Assembly (NCBI GenBank): GCA_965198495.1
Contig: CBDAPL010000001.1
Coordinates: 186,001 to 250,000, forward strand
Source of the DNA: RH-AL1 sp965198495
Lineage (GTDB): Bacteria; Pseudomonadota; Alphaproteobacteria; Rhizobiales; Beijerinckiaceae
Direction of reading: 5' to 3'
Length of the DNA stretch: 64,000 bases
The stretch's first letter is position 1, and every line of letters begins with the position of its first letter. This document shows positions 1-6,298 of this stretch, piece after piece. The position numbers and the translations under genes are program-made. The notes under the pieces were generated by a model. That model ran no database searches and was not told the DNA's origin. It saw only the letters and a program-made list of their open reading frames with translations.

Positions 1-344
1 CAAGATGCCAGGTACGCCGCCCAGCCCAGCATCCACCGCCATGCGCCGTCTGCGGCCAAGGCATACCCGATCAGGTAGGAGCCGAGAATTCCCACCGTGA
101 CCGCCAGCTGATTGAATGACACAAGCGCCCCACGCTCCTTCGCTGGGGCTATCTCTGCCAAGTATAGCGGCGTCAGCATGGACGCACCACCAATCCCGGT
201 GCCGACCAGCAGGCGTCCAGCAAGCAGTAAAGTGAGATCCGGGGCCAATGCCGAGACGGCCGCGCCGGCGACAAAGATCATCGATGTTACGAGAAAAAAT
301 TCGCGGTGACCTCTTGAAGCCAGTTTTTGGCTCTCCCAACTCAT
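1..344 (-). pseudogene. N-truncated sugar-porter MFS transporter, runs off left edge
   Basis: The reverse strand reads about 114 codons from an ATG at 344 to the window edge. The translation carries sugar-porter (MFS_1 / Sugar_tr) hallmarks: GRLLVGTGIGGAS, then PLYLAEIAP with RG shortly after, then a further helix GILGSYLIGYAL. Members of the family are inner-membrane sugar or polyol:proton symporters of about 450-480 residues. Only about ten residues precede the helix FFLVTSMIFVAG, so the first helices and the first cytoplasmic loop are missing; the frame upstream of the ATG stays open briefly but shows no family resemblance. The C-terminal half lies outside the window. The lost N-terminus makes a functional transporter unlikely, so I call it a remnant. 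It is divergent from the heat-shock gene at 435. Confidence 0.65.
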
Positions 345-374
345 TTTCTGTCGAGGCCGTAAGGCTCGATCGCA

Positions 375-434
375 AGGGGGATTATGCCCGTTGTGGCGGT
401 CCCCATCACCATGTTGCTCAAGGAGAATGTGGCT
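375..434 (+). promoter_or_regulatory. Candidate ROSE-like RNA thermometer in hsp20 leader
   Basis: The leader of the small heat-shock gene can form two hairpins. The first pairs GGGGGATT (375-382) with GGTCCCC (398-404). The second pairs CCATGTT (409-415) with AATGTGG (426-432) and encloses the Shine-Dalgarno AAGGAG (420-425), with TTGCT (414-418) just 5' of it. ROSE elements of rhizobial small heat-shock genes have this layout: serial hairpins, the last holding a U(U/C)GCU motif opposite the SD. The pairing was done by eye, so the family assignment is inference. Confidence 0.4.
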
Positions 435-926
435 ATGAGAACCTACGATTTTGCGCCCCTCTACCGCTCTACCGTCGGCTTCGACCGGCTGTTCGATCTG
501 CTCGTCAGCGGAACCACGCGCCCTGACTGGCCGCCCTATGACATCGAGAAGAAGAGCGAGAACGAGTACCGCATCACGATGGCTGTCGCCGGCTTCAAGC
601 AAGACGAGGTCGAGCTGACCCAGCACGGCACTAACCTGTATGTGATGGGTAAGAAGGTTACGCCGGAAGGTGAGCGTCAGGTCCTGCACCAGGGCATCGC
701 TGGCCGCAGCTTCAAGCAGACGTTCAGCCTGGCGGATCACGTCAAGGTCGCGGGCGCCAGCCTCGAAGATGGCCTGCTGTCGATCAACCTGGTACGCGAG
801 GTGCCAGAGCAGCTCAAGCCGCGTCGGATCGAGATCGGGAACGCCTCGGCGGCCGTCAGCAGCCAGGACAACCACCAGCAGCAGGCGCTCGAAGGCGGTC
901 CGGAAGCGGAACGTAAGGCCGCGTAA
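435..926 (+). CDS. Hsp20 / IbpA-family small heat-shock protein
   Basis: A 163-residue alpha-crystallin-type chaperone that binds unfolding proteins and holds them for refolding in the cytoplasm. The N-terminal MRTYDFAPLYRSTVGFDRLF is the typical IbpA start. It is followed by PPYDIEK, then the alpha-crystallin domain with YRITMAVAGF and the conserved second half LADHVKVAGASLEDGLL (about residues 40-135), and a polar tail. I start at ATG 435 because AAGGAG lies nine bases upstream; an in-frame ATG at 384 would add 17 residues that do not resemble the family and would lie inside the leader hairpins. It is probably heat-inducible through that leader. The gene ends in a perfect hairpin containing its stop codon. 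Confidence 0.93.
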   Translation: MRTYDFAPLYRSTVGFDRLFDLLVSGTTRPDWPPYDIEKKSENEYRITMAVAGFKQDEVELTQHGTNLYVMGKKVTPEGERQVLHQGIAGRSFKQTFSLADHVKVAGASLEDGLLSINLVREVPEQLKPRRIEIGNASAAVSSQDNHQQQALEGGPEAERKAA

Positions 927-935
927 CGCGGCCTT
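915..935 (+). terminator. Hairpin overlapping hsp20 stop codon
   Basis: AAGGCCGCG (915-923) and CGCGGCCTT (927-935) form a perfect nine-base-pair stem whose three-base loop is the TAA stop codon of the heat-shock gene. There is only a weak pyrimidine run after it, so it may be a terminator or a 3'-end stabiliser. A three-base loop is tight; the end pair may open. Confidence 0.5.
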
Positions 936-992
936 CCCTCAAATCTGCGGTTTTGCCCTCCGGCGAATGGTCGGGGGGCTTCAGTGCGGAGG

Positions 993-1630
993 ACGGAGAT
1001 GACGGATCCGCTCTGGTAGCCGGTCTTGTAGTTCGCCGTGTTGATCTCTTGGAAAAAGCGAGCGGAGAGCTCGTAGCCAGGATCCATGTAGGAGAAGGTG
1101 ACCGTCGGTATGAACATAGTCCAAGGAGTGCCGATGTTGCTGAGACCGGCAGGGCCCGAGATAGATCCATCGGGAACGTAGGCCCCGAGTTCGAGCTTCG
1201 CGAAGAAGCGGTGTTCGCGAGATACCACGTTAGCTCTAGCTAGGGGCTCGATCAGCGTGTTGTGCACGCCGAGGGCCGTGAAGTTGACGGGGCTGCCGAG
1301 CGTGGCGGTGAAGAACGGTTGGAACAGGGCCGCGCTGTAAGTCGCGCCGAAGATTTCCCAACCCGGAACGTAGAGGGCGCCAATGGCCGCGCCCGTAACA
1401 TCGGCCGACGGGTTGACACCGTCGGCGATCGGCGCCCCCGCGCCCGTCAAGTGACCTTCATAGGCGAAAGGCTCGATGAAGGCGTAGAGTCCGAGCGGAG
1501 GGGTCGCCGCGCCGCCGGCCGACCCGTGTGTCAGGCCATTGGGTTGCTGTAAGCCAAGAAAGCCGTATTCGTACGCGTCGGCGGACGAACACCCCAATCC
1601 AACGACCACCGCGCCGGCGGCGGCCCACAT
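993..1630 (-). pseudogene. MetA/SphA-type (PF13557) outer-membrane protein, C-truncated
   Basis: From ATG 1630 the reverse strand encodes a signal peptide (MWAAAGAVVVGLGCSSADA) and then a beta-rich protein. PPLGLYAFIEP, LYVPGWEIFGATY, YVPDGS and INTANYKTGYQSGS match the PF13557 family (meta-pathway phenol degradation-like; SphA porins), outer-membrane channels often linked to uptake of aromatic or hydrophobic compounds. Resemblance stops at about 995, just after GYQSGSVISV, where the family would continue with further strands. The frame instead runs on antisense through the heat-shock gene to a stop at 737. I infer a deletion removed the C-terminal strands. It is divergent from the flavin monooxygenase gene and may once have belonged to the same catabolic set. 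Confidence 0.6.
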
Positions 1631-1873
1631 CTTCGTCTTTGAACCATGACAACCCGCAACTGACACAAAACTGTGTTGCGAATGATGCGTGGTGGTTCTG
1701 GGTTTCGTTATCCATGCGTCCGGTGCATACAAGACGCTTTTAGCCCTATTTCGCTGGAGCTGTTGCAGATCGCAAATATTCGAATGTCGTTTCGAGCTAA
1801 TGCCAGCGCTTTCCGGATAGCTATTCCGTTCCCATTCGCGCCAAAGTCCGTCTGGAAATATTATGGGCGCGAT

Positions 1874-3397
1874 ATGCTGGATAAAACGGCAAACGTAAAT
1901 TCCTTAAAGCCTTTCCGAAGGATTTGTATCATCGGTTCCGGCATCAGCGGCCTCGTCGCCGCGAAGGTGATGCGCGAACGCAGCAATACTGTCACCGTCT
2001 TCGAGAAGAGCGGCGACATCGGCGGCGTCTGGGAGCCGGCGCGATCCTATCTGGGTGTCCGGACCCAGACGCCCGGAAGCATGTATGCCTATACGGACTT
2101 CCCGATGCCTGCGGACTATCCGGAGTGGCCGACGGGAGCCCAGGTGCATGGCTATCTCGACGCCTACGCGACCCGGTCCGAGCTTCGCGCCTGCATCCTG
2201 TTTCGCACCGAGGTCCTGAAGGTTTCGCCGGCGGCGGGTGGCGCTTATTCCGTTACGCTCCGCGACGCGGCCGGTGAGGAGCGTGTCGAGACGTTCGACT
2301 TCGTGATCATCGCGACAGGCCAGTTCAGCGTGCCGCTCCGTCTCGATATTCCCGGCGCCGCCGCATTCGAGGGGGCCGGCGGACAGATTTTGCATTCGTC
2401 CGAGAATGTGAATATCGGCGCGGCCAAGGGCCGTGACCTTGTCGTCGTCGGGTACTCGAAGTCCGCGACCGATGTCGCGATGAACGCTCTTCAGGAAGGT
2501 GCGCGCAGCGTCACTGTCGTCTATCGCGAGGCGACCTGGAAGATTCCGTATTTCTTCGGCGGTCTCGTCAACTTCAAGAATATCCTCTACTGCCGCGCGT
2601 CGGAGGCGATGTTCATGCCCTGGGCGCCGAGCATCGTCGGCAGGATCGTTCGCGGTCTGTCGGCCCCGATGATCTGGGCCAACTGGCGCGCGCTCGAAGC
2701 CCTGCTCAACATGCAGTTTGGACTAAAGAAGCTCGGACTTCGTCCGAAGACGCGCATCGAGGACAGTATTCATTGCGCGACGAGCATTGAGACGCCTGGC
2801 TTCTACAAGGCGATCAAGCAGGGACGCATCAAGCTGGCCAAGGGCAATGCGTCGGCCTATCAGGCGGGCGCACTGATCGTCGATGGCTTCGGCGCCGTGC
2901 CGGCGGATGTCGTGGTCCTCGCCATCGGGTGGAAGCAGGAGCTGCCGTTCCTCGATCCGTCGATCCAGGCGAAGCTCATCGATGCCGATGGTCAGTACAA
3001 GCTGCATCGCATGATGGTGAACCCGGATCTGCCGGGCCTCGGGTTCGTCGGCTTCAACTCGAGCTTCATCACGACCCTGTCGGCCGAAATCGGCTCCAAC
3101 TGGCTCGCCCGTTACATGGACAACGAACTGAAGCGGCAGCCGACGGACACCGACATGCGCAAAGGCATCGCATCCCAGCTTCGTTGGAAACGGAAGGGTC
3201 GCCCCGTCGCCCAGACCTTCGGTGGTCTTTGCGTCGCGCCCTACCACCACTTCCATTTCGACGAGCTGATGGGCGACATCGGAGCCCGCAAGAAGAGCTG
3301 GAACGTGCTTGCTGCCCATCTCGGGCCGATCGACCCTAAGATCTACGGGAAGCTACTCGCAACCGCCCCCAAATCGAAAAACAAGGAAATCGCCTGA
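1874..3397 (+). CDS. Flavin-containing / Baeyer-Villiger-like monooxygenase
   Basis: A 507-residue FAD- and NADPH-dependent monooxygenase of the FMO superfamily, expected to insert oxygen into a small organic substrate in the cytoplasm. Visible motifs are the FAD-binding GSGISG (residues 21-26) with Glu44 after the second strand, GGVW (50-53), the ATG-type motif IATGQFSVP, an ILHSS sequence resembling the FMO identifying motif, and an NADPH-binding GYSKSATD. I use ATG 1874 because homology begins at FRRICIIGSG, 14 residues in; an open upstream extension to 1673 looks non-coding. The stop overlaps the next start (TGATG), so translation is probably coupled to the cupin. The exact substrate cannot be told; a catabolic ketone or terpene-type oxidation is likely from the neighbours. 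Confidence 0.88.
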   Translation: MLDKTANVNSLKPFRRICIIGSGISGLVAAKVMRERSNTVTVFEKSGDIGGVWEPARSYLGVRTQTPGSMYAYTDFPMPADYPEWPTGAQVHGYLDAYATRSELRACILFRTEVLKVSPAAGGAYSVTLRDAAGEERVETFDFVIIATGQFSVPLRLDIPGAAAFEGAGGQILHSSENVNIGAAKGRDLVVVGYSKSATDVAMNALQEGARSVTVVYREATWKIPYFFGGLVNFKNILYCRASEAMFMPWAPSIVGRIVRGLSAPMIWANWRALEALLNMQFGLKKLGLRPKTRIEDSIHCATSIETPGFYKAIKQGRIKLAKGNASAYQAGALIVDGFGAVPADVVVLAIGWKQELPFLDPSIQAKLIDADGQYKLHRMMVNPDLPGLGFVGFNSSFITTLSAEIGSNWLARYMDNELKRQPTDTDMRKGIASQLRWKRKGRPVAQTFGGLCVAPYHHFHFDELMGDIGARKKSWNVLAAHLGPIDPKIYGKLLATAPKSKNKEIA

Positions 3398-3933
3398 TGA
3401 AGCTCGCCATACCGAATCAAGTCCAAGTCGAACTCGACGCCGGTATCACGCGGGCCGGCACCGGCATCGACGAGGTGACCTGGAGCATTCTCGGGCACAC
3501 CTATTACCTGAAGGCCGAGGGCGCGAACGCCTTCGCCTTCGAGACCTTCGATCCGCCCGGAACCTACGTACCGCCCCACATCCACCCGACGCAGGACGAG
3601 TTCATCTACGTCCTAGAGAATGAGTTCGACCTGTACCTCGACGGTAAGCATCACAAAGCTTATGCGGGCGACCAGATCCGTATGCCGGCCGGCATCCCGC
3701 ACGGCTACTATAACCTGACCGATAAGCCGACGCGGGCGATCTTCTGGGTAGCGCCGGGGCGGCGGTTGCGAGAGCTCTTCGACGTCCTGCACAATCTCTC
3801 GGACTCTATGGAGGTCATACGCGAATCGGCGAAGCGCGAGGTCATGTTCCTCAAGCCCGAGGACTATGCGTTCGACCCCTTGAAGCTGAAGGCCGTCGCT
3901 GACGATCGATCCGCGCCTATAGCCGGAATATAA
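3397..3933 (+). CDS. Cupin-domain protein
   Basis: A 178-residue single-cupin protein. The first cupin motif has PPHIHPTQDEF with metal ligands His61, His63 and Glu68; the second has GDQIRMPAGIPHGYYN with His102. Such proteins bind Fe, Mn or Ni and act as dioxygenases, isomerases or binding proteins; this arrangement resembles quercetinase-like cupins. AAGGAAA lies ten bases upstream of the ATG, which overlaps the monooxygenase stop by one base, so both are co-transcribed. Its stop codon is embedded in the reading frame of the following hydrolase remnant, suggesting the downstream gene once overlapped it. A role in the same degradation step as the monooxygenase is inference. Confidence 0.85.
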   Translation: MKLAIPNQVQVELDAGITRAGTGIDEVTWSILGHTYYLKAEGANAFAFETFDPPGTYVPPHIHPTQDEFIYVLENEFDLYLDGKHHKAYAGDQIRMPAGIPHGYYNLTDKPTRAIFWVAPGRRLRELFDVLHNLSDSMEVIRESAKREVMFLKPEDYAFDPLKLKAVADDRSAPIAGI

Positions 3934-4126
3934 CAATCGCCTCAAGGTGCCGGAGCATCCGGCGATTATGGCCGGCTGGAAACGGGACCCGGCCGCCTTC
4001 CGCGAGATCCATCCTCATCGGAAGCTCGGTCTCGCTTATGGGGCGAGCGAACGACTGGCGATGGACGTGTTCTGGCCTGGCCCAGACCGTGTTTCGCCGG
4101 TCGCGATGTTCATCCACCGCGGCTAA
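3929..4126 (+). pseudogene. Alpha/beta-hydrolase N-terminal remnant
   Basis: The frame starting at 3929 reads YNNRLKVPEHPAIMAGWKRD, then LAYGASERLAMDVFWP and VAMFIHRG before a TAA at 4124-4126. This matches the N-terminus of esterase or kynurenine-formamidase-like alpha/beta hydrolases, where the oxyanion motif reads HGGYW. Here it reads HRG-stop-W, so both a substitution and a nonsense change hit the motif. The remaining 200 or so residues, including the catalytic serine, are absent, because thiolase sequence begins directly after the stop. The fragment is out of frame with the cupin and overlaps its last codons. Confidence 0.7.
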
Positions 4127-4491
4127 TGGGCGGCGCGCGACGTGCCTGGCACGACCATGAACCGACTCTGCGGGAGCGGTCTGGATGCCGTCGGTACGGC
4201 GGCACGCATGATCAAGGCGGGCGAGGCCGATCTCGTACCGGCCGGAATTGAACGAAGCCTTCGCGAGCCAGGGGCTCGCTGTGCTACTGCGCCTTCGGGC
4301 TGGCAGACGACGCTGCCAACGTCAATCCGCACGGTGGCGCGATCGCGCTCGGTCACCCGCTTGGAATGGCTGGCGCAAGATTGGTTCAGACCTGCGTCGG
4401 TGGCCTGCAGGCGCTCAATCTCAGACGCGGCGTCGTGACGATGTGCATCGGCGTCGCCCAGGGGATCGCAGGTCTCATCCAGAGGCTCTAG
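4127..4491 (+). pseudogene. Thiolase (acetyl-CoA acyltransferase) remnant, internally deleted
   Basis: Two separated parts of a thiolase are joined. The first carries the nucleophile region VPGTTMNRLCGSGLDAVGTA with the reactive cysteine. The second starts at about 4246 with LNEAFASQGLAVL and, after a frame change near 4300, continues LADDAANVNPHGG, ALGHPLGMAGA and TMCIGVAQG, which hold the catalytic His and second Cys regions. About 150-200 residues between the two parts are missing. A thiolase closing a monooxygenase-cupin-hydrolase operon would fit ring-cleavage and beta-oxidation-like catabolism; that pathway is now broken here. Its end overlaps the convergent AraC gene by 17 bases. Confidence 0.8.
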
Positions 4492-5569
4492 AGCTTGCCG
4501 ACGAGGTATCGGCACCAGCTGGCTCTAGGCCACCGCGTCGGAGGGTGTCGGAGGGCGATTCCCGATATCGCACCCTGTAGCCGACCGAGAAGCGGCTGAG
4601 GTGGGAGAACCCCCACCTCATGGCGATTGACGTTACACTATCACTTGGTTTCGCCGCGAGCAGATCCGCTCTCGCGGCCTCCATGCGCATCGACCGCAGC
4701 TTCTCTAGCGGGGTCGTATCACGGAATCGGCGGAAGCCGTCTTGGAGAGCGCGGACACTGACGCCTGAGACATCGGCGAGATCGGCAAGGCTGACGGACA
4801 CGGCGATATGCTCGCGCATGTATTCTTCGGCGCGCTTGACGTGCCGGGGAGCGATCGTGGGCACGGGCGCTTCAAGAGCGGCAGAGTAGGAATGCCTTTG
4901 ACAGCCGAGCAGCGCAGCGATCAGGGCTTCGCTCATGCTGCTGCCGGCGAGGCTGCGCGACATTGCTCCCTCGCCGAAGTCGATGTCCTCGCGGATCAGA
5001 TCGACGAGCCTGACGATACGCTCGCGGGTCCCGGAACGGTCGAAGGCCACGTCAAACTCGAGGGGATGAATTATCCGCCGGCCCAGCAAGGATTCAACGG
5101 CGCGTTCCAAGCGTCCCCGATCGATCTGGACCAGAAACTTCTCGCAGTCCGAAGACCAGTCCATTTCGACAGGCAGAGTCGGCGACAGCAATGTGGCTAC
5201 CATCGTCGAAGCGTCTACCGCGTGCGATCCCGAGTGGATACGCGCAGTGCCGACCACGGGAATCTGCAACAGATAGAAGTTCTTCATCTCTCCGGGATTG
5301 ATGCGAATGTCGATGCCATAACGCATGTAGTTCAGGGTCACGCCGCCAAGATTGACACTATTATGGCCGCCAAGATTGACGCTATTAAGGCCGCCAAGAT
5401 TGACGCTATTATGAAAGGCGGACGCCTGCTGCACGCCGCGAGCGGCGAGTGTGTGCGGGCAAAACACGCGTGCGACCTCGACACGTGCCTCATCGAGGTC
5501 GAAAGTTTCAAAGCGCGCGTATCTGACGAGCGGCGTCTGTTTAAGAACTTCCATTGCGACCGATCCCAT
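4475..5569 (-). CDS. AraC-family regulator with triplicated NSVNLGG motif
   Basis: A 364-residue transcription factor with an N-terminal AraC_binding_2-type sensing domain (about residues 15-200) and two C-terminal helix-turn-helix motifs (SLADLADVSGVSVRALQDGF and SIAMRWGFSHLSRFSVGY). This subfamily typically activates aromatic or terpenoid catabolic operons. I start at ATG 5569 because a strong GGAGGAGAGGAAG precedes it; an in-frame start at 5623 would place that site inside the gene. Residues 54-76 contain NSVNLGG three times in a row, from a perfect in-frame 24-base triplication, where relatives normally show one copy before the LNYMRYG strand. The gene is convergent with the decayed FMO-cupin operon and is its likely former regulator. 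Confidence 0.9.
   Translation of the reverse strand: MGSVAMEVLKQTPLVRYARFETFDLDEARVEVARVFCPHTLAARGVQQASAFHNSVNLGGLNSVNLGGHNSVNLGGVTLNYMRYGIDIRINPGEMKNFYLLQIPVVGTARIHSGSHAVDASTMVATLLSPTLPVEMDWSSDCEKFLVQIDRGRLERAVESLLGRRIIHPLEFDVAFDRSGTRERIVRLVDLIREDIDFGEGAMSRSLAGSSMSEALIAALLGCQRHSYSAALEAPVPTIAPRHVKRAEEYMREHIAVSVSLADLADVSGVSVRALQDGFRRFRDTTPLEKLRSMRMEAARADLLAAKPSDSVTSIAMRWGFSHLSRFSVGYRVRYRESPSDTLRRGGLEPAGADTSSASSRASG
5342..5413. repeat. Three tandem 24-bp units inside araC-type gene
   Basis: Units at 5342-5365, 5366-5389 and 5390-5413 start with GCCGCCAAGATTGAC and differ at only two positions (A/G at base 16, T/A at base 23). The length is a multiple of three, so the frame is preserved and eight residues are added per unit. 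This looks like slippage or unequal exchange. Confidence 0.95.
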
Positions 5570-5765
5570 TGAGGCTTCCTCTCCTCCTTGGCCACACCAG
5601 CCTATCTCACATCGCGCCGACATAAAGTTCTGATAACAGAATAAACCAAGAAAACTGCGGTTCGCGTTGCTTTCCCGCGTTTTGCGGATATCGAAAAGGT
5701 ATCAACATGTGGATAGGTTTTAAGCGCTTTGCGCTCTTAGCAAGCAATTTTGGATTGGCAGGCCG

Positions 5766-6020
5766 TTGAAGACGTTAATCGTTCAGATCAATGCCAGCTT
5801 GGCCAAGCTTATTACGTCGAAGCGTATGTTTATTGACGACATTCGGGGAGCAGATATTTACTCAGTGTCAGGCGCGTATGATCTTTTGGCAATCTTTCAT
5901 CTTGAAGACGCAATGGATCCTGGCGTCTTTGTCAACACGCGGCTTCACTGCGTGCCCGGTGTCTTAGAGACCAACACAACAATTGCGCTCAATGCGTTCC
6001 ACGCCGTTCCAAAACTATAA
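5766..6020 (+). CDS. Stand-alone Lrp/AsnC ligand-binding (RAM) domain protein
   Basis: An 84-residue protein with the ACT-like RAM fold of Lrp/AsnC regulators but no DNA-binding helix-turn-helix: MKTLIVQINASLAKL, then DIYSVSGAYDLLAIFHL and FVNTRLHCVPGVLETNTTIA. Stand-alone members of 75-90 residues are known and are thought to sense amino acids or modulate full-length Lrp proteins by mixed oligomers. The start is a TTG at 5766, since no ATG or GTG fits the family N-terminus; the ribosome site is weak. A short inverted repeat with AGCGC and GCGCT lies about 30-45 bases upstream. The gene is divergent from the AraC gene and convergent with the molybdoenzyme gene. Confidence 0.78.
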   Translation: MKTLIVQINASLAKLITSKRMFIDDIRGADIYSVSGAYDLLAIFHLEDAMDPGVFVNTRLHCVPGVLETNTTIALNAFHAVPKL

Positions 6021-6298
6021 ATGCCTGAGCGACGGCGATCCGGATTTTGAGGTAACAGAGCGAAATTGCCTTTTTGCTAAAAGGTCCAATCGACCGCAAT
6101 CAGCCGGTTAAAGGTTGATTTGAGTTGATTTGGTTTTTCGCGCAGAGGGGAAAACCCCTGCTGTGGTGTCAAATCAACCTGCGCGGAGGGGGCAGACACT
6201 CGCGGACACCGCACGAAGACTGAGTCAGTTGTCTAACAAACCTTCAAGTCAGAGTTTTTCAACACAATCGGCGCAAAGCCGGTAATCCTGATCTTGGC
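6021..6298. other. Convergent intergenic region with long inverted repeat
   Basis: This gap separates the Lrp-like gene (+) and the molybdoenzyme gene (-), which converge. A perfect 11-base inverted repeat, AGGTTGATTTG at 6112-6122 and CAAATCAACCT at 6170-6180, surrounds an inner hairpin AGGGG-AAAA-CCCCT at 6145-6158. TTGATTTG is also repeated directly at 6115 and 6125. It could end transcription in both directions or be a REP-like element. I see no gene here. Confidence 0.6.
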
